The position numbers were made by a program, and so were the translations under genes. From NCBI GenBank assembly GCA_017942035.1, contig JAGAVG010000001.1:1-64000 (forward strand): a stretch of DNA of 64,000 nucleotides, in the 5' to 3' direction. Each line of letters starts with the position of its first letter. Positions within the stretch are counted from its first letter, which is position 1. Source of the stretch: a bacterium (GTDB lineage Bacteria; Cyanobacteriota; Vampirovibrionia; Gastranaerophilales; Gastranaerophilaceae). Positions 15,327 to 23,630 of the stretch are shown in pieces. Under the pieces are notes generated by a model. That model made no database searches. It saw only the letters and a list, made by a program, of their open reading frames with translations, and was not told the origin of the DNA.

Positions 15327-16217
15327 ATGGAAATTCGTGTTTTAAAGTATTTTTTAGCTGTCGCAAGAGAAGGCTCTATTACGGGAGCCGCAAACTCTTT
15401 GCATTTGACTCAACCCACATTGACAAGACAATTACAAGACCTTGAAAAAGAGTTAAAACAGAAACTATTTATAAGAGGAAAACACAATATAATATTAACA
15501 CCTGAGGGAATGATTTTAAGAAAACGAGCACAGGAAATTGTTGATATGGTTAAAAAAACAGAAGCTGAATTTCAATCAATTGGTGATACTATTTCCGGAG
15601 ATATTTATATAGGCAGTGGTGAAACTGATTCTATGAAATATATCGCTGAAATTATTAAAGAAATTCAAACAGATTATCCTAATATTAAATTTCACATTCA
15701 ATCAGGAAATGCTGAAGATGTAACCGAAAAACTTGATAAAGGACTGTTGGATTTTGGAATTCTAATTCAACCGGTAGATTTATTAAAATATGACCATCTG
15801 ACATTGCCGGAAAAAGATATTTGGGGCGTTGTTATGAGAAAAGACAGCCCTTTAGCAAAAAAGAAATGTATAAAGCTTGAAGATTTAAAAGGTTTGCCCC
15901 TTTTGAATTCTAGACAAGCAACGAGAAAAACATCTTCTAAAAATGAATTTATAGAATGGTTTAGGGGCGAATACGAAAATATGAATACTGTTGCAACATT
16001 TAATCTCGTTTATAATGCGGCAGTTATGGTAAAAAAAGGTGTAGGATATGCAATAACACTCGATAAACTTGTTGATATTTCGAGTGAAAGTGAACTCTGT
16101 TTTAGACCGCTAAGTCCCAAATTAGAATCAGGATTGGATGTTGTATGGAAAAAGTATCAGTTATTTTCACCGGCAGCTAAATTGTTTTTAGAAAAAATGC
16201 AGGAAAGATTTTTATAA
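15327..16217 (+). CDS. LysR family transcriptional regulator
   Basis: A 296-residue regulator: N-terminal winged helix (residues 1-60, 'YFLAVAREGSITGAANSLHLTQPTLTRQLQDLE' contains the recognition helix) and a substrate-binding domain from about 90 with 'GDIYIGSGETDSMKYIAEII'. The ATG at 15327 begins the canonical MEIRVLKYF start; the longer frame opens at a TTG that is actually part of the -35 box. It is divergent from, and 146 bp away from, the hydrolase-reductase-cupin operon, the usual layout for a LysR activator of a neighbouring operon. The inducer is unknown. Confidence 0.93.
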   Translation: MEIRVLKYFLAVAREGSITGAANSLHLTQPTLTRQLQDLEKELKQKLFIRGKHNIILTPEGMILRKRAQEIVDMVKKTEAEFQSIGDTISGDIYIGSGETDSMKYIAEIIKEIQTDYPNIKFHIQSGNAEDVTEKLDKGLLDFGILIQPVDLLKYDHLTLPEKDIWGVVMRKDSPLAKKKCIKLEDLKGLPLLNSRQATRKTSSKNEFIEWFRGEYENMNTVATFNLVYNAAVMVKKGVGYAITLDKLVDISSESELCFRPLSPKLESGLDVVWKKYQLFSPAAKLFLEKMQERFL

Positions 16218-16413
16218 TTTAGTAATTATTATAAAAAGACAATCGATTTGATGATTTTGAACAGGGAGTTTGAGTATTGCTAGGTAAAGAATTGCACCTT
16301 CTAGGTTAAACGTTTCTTACAGTTTTTTTAGAGTATAATTATTGATGTAACAATTTTTATAAAATTAACAAAAATAATTTTCATAGATTTTATAATAGAA
16401 TAAGGAGAATCTT

Positions 16414-16869
16414 ATGAATATATCAAAAGTTGATAATACAAATACAAATGCTATATCGTTCAAAATGAAATGTAAAATCATTAGGTTAAATCCGGAAAAA
16501 ACCAAAGAATGGTTTGTTGCTGATAGAGATTTTCTTAATTCCACATATCAAGACCAATTTATTCACGGTGCTGTAGAAGCTTTAGAACCGAAAGAAGATT
16601 TATTTTTAGTAAGAGTTGGTTTACCAAGAACTGACAATCCTGCAATAGTCAAAAAAGATGATAAATATTACGAATCTCGGTCTTACGATATGTTTGTTGA
16701 TATATTAAAAAACGGAGATGAAAATCAAAAAACATCTTATGATTTAAGTACAAAAAATGTTTTGCTTGAATGGTTAAATCCCATGCATGAATTTGAAATC
16801 CACCCTGAAGGTCCATGTAATAAATTGTTGAAGTTTATTGAAAACCTAAAAAATCAACATTCTAATTAA
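16414..16869 (+). CDS. Hypothetical protein
   Basis: A 151-residue protein not recognised. It has no signal peptide or membrane segment. The N-terminus (residues 1-20) is Asn/Thr-rich and ends 'AISFKMKC', a disordered tag style I associate with proteins of this bacterial group, though that is recollection, not evidence. The rest is mixed alpha/beta and charged. AAGGAG lies 7 bases before the ATG and a TATAAT lies further upstream, so it is likely a real, independently transcribed gene. No function is proposed. Confidence 0.65.
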   Translation: MNISKVDNTNTNAISFKMKCKIIRLNPEKTKEWFVADRDFLNSTYQDQFIHGAVEALEPKEDLFLVRVGLPRTDNPAIVKKDDKYYESRSYDMFVDILKNGDENQKTSYDLSTKNVLLEWLNPMHEFEIHPEGPCNKLLKFIENLKNQHSN

Positions 16870-16979
16870 ATTAATACACTTTAATCAAAAATATTTTAAT
16901 ATTATTACTTGCGAAAAATTAAGTGAGTAGAAAAAGAGTAATATAAGTAATTTGGAATTGAGATTTCCTACCCTTTTTT

Positions 16980-17066
16980 GTCATGCTGAACTCGTTTCAG
17001 CATCTTGTAATAGTGGGATTATACGGCTATCGTATACAAGACCCTGAAATAAATTCAGGATGACGT
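16980..17066. repeat. Dispersed palindromic repeat (GTCATGCTGAA type), copy 1
   Basis: Starts 'TGTCATGCTGAACTCGTTTC', contains CATGCTGAA...TTCAGCAT and CCTGAA-N5-TTCAGG hairpins and ends 'AGGATGACG'. A related copy in the other orientation lies at about 56878-56962. REP/MITE-like, non-coding here. Confidence 0.75.
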
Positions 17067-17221
17067 TATGGGTTTTGCTTCCGACCAAATTACTCAAAAA
17101 TGTACCCCGTTTTGGACGTAAAAGAACACTTTAAATGCGAAAGAGGTACACTTCAAATGCGAATTTTGGAATAGCTAGGATAATAACTTTAAAAAATAAT
17201 AAAAATTTAGCTTATTAGCAA
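17067..17221. other. Intergenic DNA with short repeat remnants
   Basis: No gene seen. It contains GGTACA/GTACC-like fragments and 'TGCGAATTTTGGAATAG', a relative of the inverted repeats at 18111 and 18244. Possibly the wreck of an old mobile element. Confidence 0.4.
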
Positions 17222-18031
17222 CTATTTCAGTACAAAAAACATGTCATAAATAAAGTATAATAATAGTACAACTAAAACAATTTTATATATGATATCAAAA
17301 TAATTAGTAGATTTTTTACTTGTTTCATTTTCAAGTTTGTAAGCTTTTACCATGCTTATTGCTTCACTCATTGTATCTGTACCTTCAAAATCAAACATTA
17401 CATCAATATTATCAAAATAATTTTTATAAAAAGCTATTTGTCGCTTTAATAATTCAATTTCATCAATAACAAGTTCTTCTTTAGGTATGTGCTTTGATAT
17501 AATTTGTGGATGTATAGTATAGCTTTCAGTTGCCGTCTCAATTGTTAAGGTGAGATTTTCAACATAAGTTACAACATCAGGAGTGCGTGTAGCCTTTAAG
17601 TATGTAGCAGACTTAACTTTCCCATCTAAAATAACGTGCACAATATCTTGTTTTTCAATTGTAAAATCATTATTTGGACAAGTATTTTTGAAAAATATTT
17701 CGTTACTGTTTAGCTGTATATATTCAATATTAGGTATAGAATAAAATTTTTGTTTAGCCTTTTTGTACCTAATGAATTCCATTATAAATCTTATAAAAAA
17801 ATAAATAGGACAAATAATTAAAATAAATGCCCAAGCTAATGTTATTAATATACCGGATGACGTAAGAAGCTCTAAAATATCTTTAATCCAAGTATCATCA
17901 ATTAATATGCTTGGTATTGCACAAATAATTAAAGCCAGAAAAAGACAAAAACCTATGAAATGAGTTCCACACCCCAATCCACTAATTTCTTCAGGAATAT
18001 TATAAATTTTTGTATAATACATCTCTTTCAT
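17222..18031 (-). CDS. Membrane protein of unknown function
   Basis: A 269-residue protein, family not recognised. Hydrophobic segments: about 24-44 ('FIGFCLFLALIICAIPSIL'), about 55-85 (two stretches, 'GILITLAWAFILIICPIYFF') and a C-terminal one at about 250-267. Between them is a 160-residue hydrophilic region with beta-type content, followed by a Glu/Lys-rich helix. The double-TM plus soluble domain layout fits a PH-like or other membrane-anchored domain, but this is not shown. It is flanked on both sides by repeat remnants and stands alone. Confidence 0.6.
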   Translation of the reverse strand: MKEMYYTKIYNIPEEISGLGCGTHFIGFCLFLALIICAIPSILIDDTWIKDILELLTSSGILITLAWAFILIICPIYFFIRFIMEFIRYKKAKQKFYSIPNIEYIQLNSNEIFFKNTCPNNDFTIEKQDIVHVILDGKVKSATYLKATRTPDVVTYVENLTLTIETATESYTIHPQIISKHIPKEELVIDEIELLKRQIAFYKNYFDNIDVMFDFEGTDTMSEAISMVKAYKLENETSKKSTNYFDIIYKIVLVVLLLYFIYDMFFVLK

Positions 18032-18110
18032 TTTTAAACTATAACATAAAAATTTTTAAATATACCTTCCGACTTTTTCGGGAAATTTTCCTACTAAAAT
18101 TTCAAAAGTC

Positions 18111-18260
18111 CTATTCCAAATTTCGCATTTTAACCGCCCAAGATATAAACATCGTCTAAACTTCGGCTATATTATGGTTTTAGGCAACTCTCCATCGATA
18201 GGACAAATTCGGACAGTTCAAAGACTTTTCAAGACAATTGAATTGCGAAATTTGGAATAG
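18111..18260. repeat. Inverted repeat pair around 18111-18128 and 18244-18260
   Basis: CTATTCCAAATTTCGCA and TGCGAAATTTGGAATAG match as inverted copies. 'ATTTTAACCGCCC' also follows both this site and 18310. Together with 17158 they look like ends of a decayed repeat or insertion. The 250 bases between 18031 and 18288 hold nothing else I recognise. Confidence 0.65.
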
Positions 18261-18358
18261 TTCCGACTGATAATTTTCAAACAGTTAGTGGTTTGTGGGG
18301 TATTTTTGCATTTTAACCGCCCTTTCGCAACAGTCCTGTCAAATTATATTGGACGTCT

Positions 18359-18694
18359 TTGGAAAACCATAAAAAGACTAAAAAACTGGAAGTATCTGCG
18401 TTTGATACTTCCAGTGAGATGGTTGCGGGAGTCCACATTGAACGTGTTTGGAATTATGAAAACAAGTATCAACGTACATCTACCGCTACTGTACTTTCAA
18501 TTATACGACAGAAAAAATGTTTTTCAAGAGATTTCATGGAAAAAACTATGGGTTTAACTACGGCACAAGCCTACTGGTATATAAAACAACTACTTAAAAC
18601 TGGCATGATAAAGAAACTACGCACAACAGAGTATGTTGGGAACAAAGGAAAACAACAGGCACTGTATAAAGTTAAAACAGAGAGATATATTTAA
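18359..18694 (+). CDS. Small winged-helix-like protein spanning the island border
   Basis: Open frame of 111 codons from a TTG at 18359; an in-frame ATG at 18419 would give 91 residues. The second half ('TATVLSIIRQKKCFSRDFMEKTMGLTTAQAYWYIKQLLKTGMIKKL') reads as a winged helix-turn-helix followed by a basic wing. The ATG at 18419 overlaps the 12-bp copy of the tRNA-fMet 3' end, so the island border runs through the 5' part of this frame. If the border is real, the chromosome contributes the first 20 codons or the true start is at 18419. No good ribosome site favours either. It converges on the xre gene 10 bp away. Confidence 0.45.
   Translation: MENHKKTKKLEVSAFDTSSEMVAGVHIERVWNYENKYQRTSTATVLSIIRQKKCFSRDFMEKTMGLTTAQAYWYIKQLLKTGMIKKLRTTEYVGNKGKQQALYKVKTERYI
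18420..18431. repeat. Putative attachment site (left end of left island)
   Basis: TGGTTGCGGGAG is an exact direct repeat of 25583-25594, the 3' end of tRNA-fMet including CCA. A tyrosine integrase gene lies between them close to the tRNA. This matches the usual attL/attR layout for islands that use a tRNA 3' end. Confidence 0.65.
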
Positions 18695-18704
18695 TACTTT
18701 GCTA

Positions 18705-19046
18705 CTATTTATTATTAATTATACCGTGAGTGGCTTTCAATATGTTATAGTAATCTTGTAACTCTTTGGGTGAGTTTGCACTATTTAATATTTTTAGGGA
18801 TTTCTGATAGTACAGATGTTTTGACAGGGGCTCTACGTGATGTAGGTTATCTACATCACTTAAGCTAAAGTCAAGGACTTTGGATAGTTTTTTAAGTGTT
18901 TTGAAACTCGGTGAATGTGCACCGTTTTCAATTTTAGAGAGATTTTTTGCATCAATTTCTACAAGTTCAGCAAGTCGTTCTTGCGTATATCCCATTTGCT
19001 TTCTAAGCTCTTTAATCTTTTTACCTAATTCTTTTTCTGCACTCAT
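18705..19046 (-). CDS. XRE family transcriptional regulator
   Basis: A 113-residue repressor-type protein. Residues 7-62 form the Cro/CI helix-turn-helix ('IKELRKQMGYTQERLAELVEIDAKNLSKIENG'), followed by a short helical tail likely for dimerisation. The frame is open to 19127, but the ATG at 19046 has AGAGG six bases upstream. Three TAGACAA half-sites lie 56-97 bases upstream, also overlapping the promoter region of the divergent zinc-ribbon gene, so it probably represses both itself and that operon, as in phage- and island-type control regions. Confidence 0.88.
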   Translation of the reverse strand: MSAEKELGKKIKELRKQMGYTQERLAELVEIDAKNLSKIENGAHSPSFKTLKKLSKVLDFSLSDVDNLHHVEPLSKHLYYQKSLKILNSANSPKELQDYYNILKATHGIINNK

Positions 19047-19101
19047 GACAACCTCTTTTAAAGTATTTTCCGTAAAAGTGAACTCCATTAACACTAATAA
19101 A

Positions 19102-19142
19102 TAGACAATGTTATTTATCAAAAACATTGTCTACATAGACAA
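19102..19142. promoter_or_regulatory. Candidate XRE operator cluster
   Basis: TAGACAATG (19102-19110), then TTGTCTA-CA-TAGACAA (19127-19142): half-sites with 7-bp identity, forming one tight palindrome and one wide inverted pair. The last half-site overlaps a -35-like TAGACA 18 bp before TAATAT (19160-19165), the probable promoter for 19214. Confidence 0.6.
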
Positions 19143-19213
19143 CTTTTTTATTTTTGTGGTAATATATTTGCGGAAGTAGAAAAGTGTTCTATTAAGAATG
19201 AAAGGAAGTGAAT

Positions 19214-19822
19214 ATGTCCGAAGAAATGAAAAAGTGCCCATTTTGCGGTGGTGAAATCATGGCGACTGCTATTAAGTGTAAACATTGTGGTGAATTTATT
19301 GCAGAAGACACTAAAAGCGAAGTCTCAAGAACAAGAACTTGTCCATTTTGCGGAGAGATTATCCCAGCAAGTACAAACAAATGTACACACTGTGGAGAAG
19401 TACTTGCCGATGGAGTTGGAAAATCTTGGGTAAAAACGTTATTGTTATGCAGTTTTTTAGGGCTATTTGGTGCTCATAGTTTTTACAATAAAAAAATCGG
19501 GATAGGAATTGCCCAGTTGTTAACCTTTGGCGGATTAGGTATATGGTGGTTAGTTGATGGTATAATGATATTACATGGTTGCTACAAAGATGGTGATGGT
19601 AATAAATTAAGCAAGAAGCCTACTAAAACATCCACCGCATTGTTATGCTTCTTTAGCCTTTTTGTAGGTACTCACAGGTTTTATACAGGTCACTACGGTA
19701 TTGCGTGGTTACAAATCGCACTAGCATTTATTTGGGTCGGATATATTTGGGGACTTGTTGACTTCATCATGATTTTATCTGGTAAATTCAAAGACGCTAA
19801 TGGAAACCTAATCACGGAGTAA
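19214..19822 (+). CDS. Double zinc-ribbon, double TM2-domain membrane protein
   Basis: A 202-residue protein with two C-x2-C...C-x2-C ribbons at the N-terminus (residues 7-31 'CPFCGGEI...CKHCGEF' and 42-66 'CPFCGEII...CTHCGEV'), then two TM2-type domains, each a pair of hydrophobic helices starting 'LLCSFLGLFGAHSFYNKK' and 'LLCFFSLFVGTHRFYTGH' and ending in a D-G/D-F-I-M-I motif. Zinc ribbons should face the cytoplasm. Two tandem TM2 units in one chain is unusual but known. AAAGGA precedes the ATG. First gene of an island operon divergent from xre; a sensor or scaffold role is a guess only. Confidence 0.85.
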   Translation: MSEEMKKCPFCGGEIMATAIKCKHCGEFIAEDTKSEVSRTRTCPFCGEIIPASTNKCTHCGEVLADGVGKSWVKTLLLCSFLGLFGAHSFYNKKIGIGIAQLLTFGGLGIWWLVDGIMILHGCYKDGDGNKLSKKPTKTSTALLCFFSLFVGTHRFYTGHYGIAWLQIALAFIWVGYIWGLVDFIMILSGKFKDANGNLITE

Positions 19823-19826
19823 AATT

Positions 19827-20474
19827 ATGGCTGATACCAAACGCTGTCCTTTCTGTGGTGAAGAAATCAAAAGTATGGCAATAAAATGCAAACACTGCGG
19901 AGAGTATCTTGAGAGTAAAGACTCGCCAGCAAAGCAGCAAACAAAAATAAAATGGAAACCCATACTTAAAGGTATAGCTATTTTTTACGGCTTTATTATT
20001 TTACTAGCTTTAATTGTACCATCTACCACAACAAATGAAACATCTGATAACAACATCGCTGATAATGTTGAAACTAACGAGGTACAAGAAAATTCATCAT
20101 CTAATGATAATGAAACAGTTGCTTATGATAGTAATGAAAATATAGTTACGGGTTCTTTTTCTGGTTTTGGTAGGCTTGCAAATGCAACTTCTAACTATGG
20201 TGGACAATTAGCTAACTGTGCACAGAAAGGGACTGGGATATCTTTAACTGAACAATTAGAAAACTTTTTTAATAATGACATATCAAAAAGTTGGTATTCT
20301 AGTTTGTATGAGTTGAAGATAAAAAATCCAAATATGAGATTCATAGTAGAGAATCCTCAATGGGCGGAAAACGCAAAATATATATACAACTGTAAGGCGG
20401 ACATTGTCTTTGATAATGTTAATCCCAATACTTTGATTCCATATTCCGAATCACAGTATTCAGACCCAGCTTAA
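19827..20474 (+). CDS. Zinc-ribbon membrane-anchored protein
   Basis: A 215-residue protein: N-terminal ribbon 'CPFCGEEI...CKHCGEY' (residues 7-30), one membrane helix at about 46-68 ('GIAIFYGFIILLALIV'), an Asn/Glu-rich disordered linker (about 70-110) and a C-terminal extracytoplasmic domain (about 115-215) with two cysteines that might form a disulfide. It starts 4 bp after the TM2 gene with GGAG ahead, so they are translationally linked. The last 56 bases overlap the convergent merR-like gene. No family function is known; the ribbon-TM-outer domain plan suggests signalling across the membrane, as inference. Confidence 0.75.
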   Translation: MADTKRCPFCGEEIKSMAIKCKHCGEYLESKDSPAKQQTKIKWKPILKGIAIFYGFIILLALIVPSTTTNETSDNNIADNVETNEVQENSSSNDNETVAYDSNENIVTGSFSGFGRLANATSNYGGQLANCAQKGTGISLTEQLENFFNNDISKSWYSSLYELKIKNPNMRFIVENPQWAENAKYIYNCKADIVFDNVNPNTLIPYSESQYSDPA

Positions 20475-20691
20475 AAGAATAAATGTTCATACGCTCTTTA
20501 GCAATGATTGCTCTGACATCTTTTAGCCATTCAACATCTAATTCGGAATATAAGCGTTTATTACCTTTAGCCTGTCTTGTAGGTACAACGAGCTTTTCTT
20601 CATCATAAGTACGCAGTCTATCGGCACTGATTTGCAAAATTTCAGAAACTTGAGTAACATTATAAAAAGGTTTATTTTTATCTACTAACAT
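20419..20691 (-). CDS. MerR-type helix-turn-helix protein (possible excisionase)
   Basis: A 90-residue protein with a MerR winged helix at residues 8-75: 'FYNVTQVSEILQISADRLRTYDEEKLV' then 'RLYSELDVEWLKDVRAI'. It lacks the coiled coil and effector domain of full MerR proteins, so it resembles small excisionase or HspR-like regulators. It lies in the same island as a tyrosine integrase, which makes a recombination-directionality role plausible. Its 3' end overlaps the convergent zinc-ribbon gene by 56 bp, an unusual tail-to-tail overlap that could cause mutual interference. Start ATG at 20691; ribosome site AAGAGGGC nearby. Confidence 0.75.
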   Translation of the reverse strand: MLVDKNKPFYNVTQVSEILQISADRLRTYDEEKLVVPTRQAKGNKRLYSELDVEWLKDVRAIIAKERMNIYSFKLGLNTVIRNMESKYWD

Positions 20692-20852
20692 ACTTGCCCT
20701 CTTAGTAATGTTACAATGTATATAAGATTTAAAAAATTGAGCAAGAAAAGATTTTTATTACAAATAATATTATATTTTAATAGTTAGGTGAAAATATATT
20801 GCTTTATAACTTTACTTATGCTAAATTTTAATCAACCAAAGGGAATATTGCT

Positions 20853-21569
20853 ATGGATGATGAAAAAAGACTGTGTCCTAATTGTGGTAAAGAATTAACA
20901 AAATCAGCAAGAAAGTGCAAGTATTGTGAGACTAGAATAGTACCTGTAAAAATTCAAACTACAAGAGAAGAAAAGTTAGTTGTGTTGTTAGCGTGTGTGT
21001 GCTTTCTTGTAATTGTAGCAATAGTGGTAGCTTTATTGGCATTGTCAGGCAAAACAGTTATAAACACTTGGACTTTTATAAACGAACATGTAGATTTGTT
21101 GTGGTCAGCTTTAAAAATTATTGGCATCATAATCCTATTTATTATTATCGCATTTATCACCTATATTAGTGGAGTGTTAACTAATAAAAAAGTTTATAAA
21201 ACTTTAGCTTTTTTAGTTATAGGTGTTGTTGCACTAAATTGGATTTCAGAACATTTAGAAGAAATTAAATTTATCCTTGGAATTGTTTTATTTTTAGGAG
21301 CTGGCTTATTTTTAAATGGAGGCAAATCAACTCCTAATAATGTAAAAGAAGAAAGTGTAAATGTCGGAAGTGTCATTATAAAAGGTTCAAATGCCACAAT
21401 ATACGATGTAAGCGGGACAAAACTTGAAACTATAAGTGTAATAGAACCTACTACATTAATGAGTTGTGGTGGAAAATGTTTTACCCTTCGCTGTAAAAAT
21501 CGGATAGAAACTTATGAGTATCGTGGTGGTTTGTTTGGTTTTGTTCGTATTTCTTCACGCAATGTATAA
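20853..21569 (+). CDS. Zinc-ribbon multi-pass membrane protein
   Basis: A 238-residue protein: ribbon 'CPNCGKEL...CKYCETR' (residues 8-29), then four likely membrane helices (about 42-64, 82-108, 112-132, 140-157) and a C-terminal soluble domain (about 165-238) with a CGGKCF loop and beta-rich content. AAAGGGA precedes the ATG. The nuclease gene follows after 14 bp on the same strand, so the two are almost certainly co-expressed. The pairing of a ribbon membrane protein with a PD-(D/E)XK protein in a tRNA island suggests a defence or stress module, which is inference. No known family recognised beyond the ribbon. Confidence 0.72.
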   Translation: MDDEKRLCPNCGKELTKSARKCKYCETRIVPVKIQTTREEKLVVLLACVCFLVIVAIVVALLALSGKTVINTWTFINEHVDLLWSALKIIGIIILFIIIAFITYISGVLTNKKVYKTLAFLVIGVVALNWISEHLEEIKFILGIVLFLGAGLFLNGGKSTPNNVKEESVNVGSVIIKGSNATIYDVSGTKLETISVIEPTTLMSCGGKCFTLRCKNRIETYEYRGGLFGFVRISSRNV

Positions 21570-21583
21570 AAGAGGTTTTTAAC

Positions 21584-22609
21584 ATGTCTTTAAAATACTT
21601 ACTAAAACAAGCTCAAAACATATCTTTGAAACATAAAATTTTTGCCGAAGAAACTGGCAAAAATTTTAATATCTTCAATATTATAGGTGTTACCACTAGA
21701 GAAGTATATCTTTGCAGATTACTATGCGAACTTATAAATCCCAAAGGGCAACACTACTTGAATAGACTTTATCTTGATTTATTTTTAGAACACGTTTTGG
21801 AACTCAATCCGAAAGACTTTAAAAACATATCAATAGAACGCGAAAGAGTTATTGAAGATTTAAGACGTATTGATATTTGTATTAATGTGGTTGATAAAAA
21901 TAATAACGCTTTCACTATACCGATTGAGGTTAAAATAAACGCTAAAGACCAAGAAAATCAAGTTTGCGATTACTGTCATAGCGTAAATGACAACCCAATT
22001 TATTATTTAACCAAATACGGTGAATATCCTTCAGATGTAAGTATTGGGTATTTATCTAAAGATAAAATAAAATGTATTTCTTGGTCTAAACATATTTTAA
22101 ACTGGCTTGATGAATGTACCTACCATAGAGCCACTGGCGAAAGAATTCCAATTAAGATAATTTTGCAACAATTTAAGGTTGCAATTCAACAATTTTTAGG
22201 ACAGACAGAGGATTCAATAATGGAAATATCAGAACTACTTTTAGAAAATTTAGAAAACTTTGAAAATGCTCAAAATATCTCAAATTCTTTAGATGTTGCT
22301 AAAGAGAAAATAATGAAGGGTTTTAGAAGTAAACTTAAGGAACAATTAATAAATAATTCTTATGTAATTCAGAACTCTATTGAACCTGCATTTAGATTAC
22401 AAAATTATTATTGGCATATAGAAATTGCTAACGACAAAAATCAAGAGGCTCGTATTACTTATGATAAAGATAGAAAAATTTATATTACATACAACTCTGA
22501 AATAGAAGAAGTATTTGCAGAAGAACATTTTTATAATGATTTCTATGTCAATTCAGCCAAAACAATTAACCAGTTTATTATACCTGCAATTAAGAAATAT
22601 TTAGGTTGA
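21584..22609 (+). CDS. PD-(D/E)XK nuclease superfamily protein
   Basis: A 341-residue protein resembling the PDDEXK_4 group. The N-terminus 'FNIFNIIGVTTREVYLCRLLCELINPKG' is the group's signature, and the catalytic core is 'RRIDICINV...FTIPIEVKINAKDQENQVCDY' (about residues 98-132), with Asp in RIDI and the E-x-K pair in IEVK. The second half is helical. Such proteins are expected to cut DNA and are frequent in islands and phage-defence loci. It follows the zinc-ribbon membrane gene by 14 bp with AGAGG ahead. Catalytic residues look intact; target is unknown. Confidence 0.85.
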   Translation: MSLKYLLKQAQNISLKHKIFAEETGKNFNIFNIIGVTTREVYLCRLLCELINPKGQHYLNRLYLDLFLEHVLELNPKDFKNISIERERVIEDLRRIDICINVVDKNNNAFTIPIEVKINAKDQENQVCDYCHSVNDNPIYYLTKYGEYPSDVSIGYLSKDKIKCISWSKHILNWLDECTYHRATGERIPIKIILQQFKVAIQQFLGQTEDSIMEISELLLENLENFENAQNISNSLDVAKEKIMKGFRSKLKEQLINNSYVIQNSIEPAFRLQNYYWHIEIANDKNQEARITYDKDRKIYITYNSEIEEVFAEEHFYNDFYVNSAKTINQFIIPAIKKYLG

Positions 22610-22669
22610 AATCCTTTTATTTGACGCATTTCAGGGTTGTTAATATAATTAAAAAAAGAGGAAAATTAT

Positions 22670-23086
22670 ATGAGAACAGAAGAACGAATTTTTAATACTG
22701 CTGAAAGCATTGAAGATGCTCAAAGAGTACAAGTCGCATTAGAGAATATTCAATATGACTTATGGCGAAACTTTAAAAAAGCTGTAGCAACTCAAATAGA
22801 TGTTAAACCTACAATTCCTTTTGACAATAATATAAATGTCCTTGGGTATGATACAAAGAATGGAAAACGATTAAATCTATATTTCAATCTTGATATGAAC
22901 GAATTTGCAATCCCTAAATTTCACATTGGTGCAGGTATTTCAAATATCGGGCAAGATACTTTAGAAGAAATATTTATGATTACAAATATTTCTACACTTG
23001 TAAATAGAAACTCTTTTGAAGAATTGGCTAAAAAATATGCAGATTGGATAATTAAAAAACTTGATGAAAACAGGATTAAAAGATAA
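22670..23086 (+). CDS. Hypothetical island protein
   Basis: A 138-residue protein I do not recognise. The N-terminal 40 residues look helical; the middle (about 55-95) looks beta-rich, with 'LGYDTKNGKRLNLYFNLDMNEFAIPKFHIGAG'; the end is a basic helix. AGAGGAAAA precedes the ATG. It follows the nuclease gene after 60 bp and overlaps the next gene by 23 bp, so it belongs to the same transcription unit. A small partner or immunity-type role beside the nuclease is possible but only suggested by position. Confidence 0.6.
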   Translation: MRTEERIFNTAESIEDAQRVQVALENIQYDLWRNFKKAVATQIDVKPTIPFDNNINVLGYDTKNGKRLNLYFNLDMNEFAIPKFHIGAGISNIGQDTLEEIFMITNISTLVNRNSFEELAKKYADWIIKKLDENRIKR

Positions 23087-23480
23087 AGTGGAAACAAACG
23101 ATTATTATATTGAATATTTCAAGGATTGGTTATTTTTGACTGACATCAATATTGAAACAGCTTTAAAGATGATTAAACATAAATCAGAATCAGAGATTAA
23201 GTCAATAATTGATTTGTCTTTTGATGAGATTGAAGATATGTTAATCAAATACGATATTAAGTTAACAGATAAACTTACTTGTGAAATTAAAGAAGGTATA
23301 AAGCTGACTGATAGAGAAAAAGATTTTTTCATACTTGTTAAGAAGGGATATACTCTTAAAGAAATCTCAACTGAACTAATGGTTACAAGACCTGTCGTTA
23401 AGAAAAACATAAATATTTTCATCACAAAACTTCTGCTCGGTCTTTATCCCGATTTAAAAGAGCAACAACACAATAATTAA
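23064..23480 (+). CDS. Small protein with LuxR/sigma-4-like helix-turn-helix
   Basis: A 138-residue protein. Residues about 80-125 ('KLTDREKDFFILVKKGYTLKEISTELMVTRPVVKKNINIFITKLL') look like a LuxR/GerE-type helix-turn-helix: T-x-R-E start, K-G-Y, then 'EISTEL...VKKNI'. The N-terminal 75 residues are helical and unknown. The frame opens at TTG 23061; the ATG at 23064 is preferred. It overlaps the preceding gene by 23 bp. It probably regulates island genes; the integrase gene starts 150 bp downstream. Confidence 0.68.
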   Translation: MKTGLKDKVETNDYYIEYFKDWLFLTDINIETALKMIKHKSESEIKSIIDLSFDEIEDMLIKYDIKLTDKLTCEIKEGIKLTDREKDFFILVKKGYTLKEISTELMVTRPVVKKNINIFITKLLLGLYPDLKEQQHNN

Positions 23481-23630
23481 AGAAATAATTTATCTATTTT
23501 CAGCTATCCAGTTTAAACAGGAATAATACTTTAGGTTCTTTTATATATAAAATTATTTAAGAGAACTTAAAGTTTACTTAATGTTAATATGTTTGGTTAA
23601 GTTCATTAATCTTACAGTAATTTTACTTTT

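Noticed and set aside
18288-18557. 89-codon frame overlapping the winged-helix gene
   Set aside because: Out of frame with the helix-turn-helix, no ribosome site and no recognisable domain.
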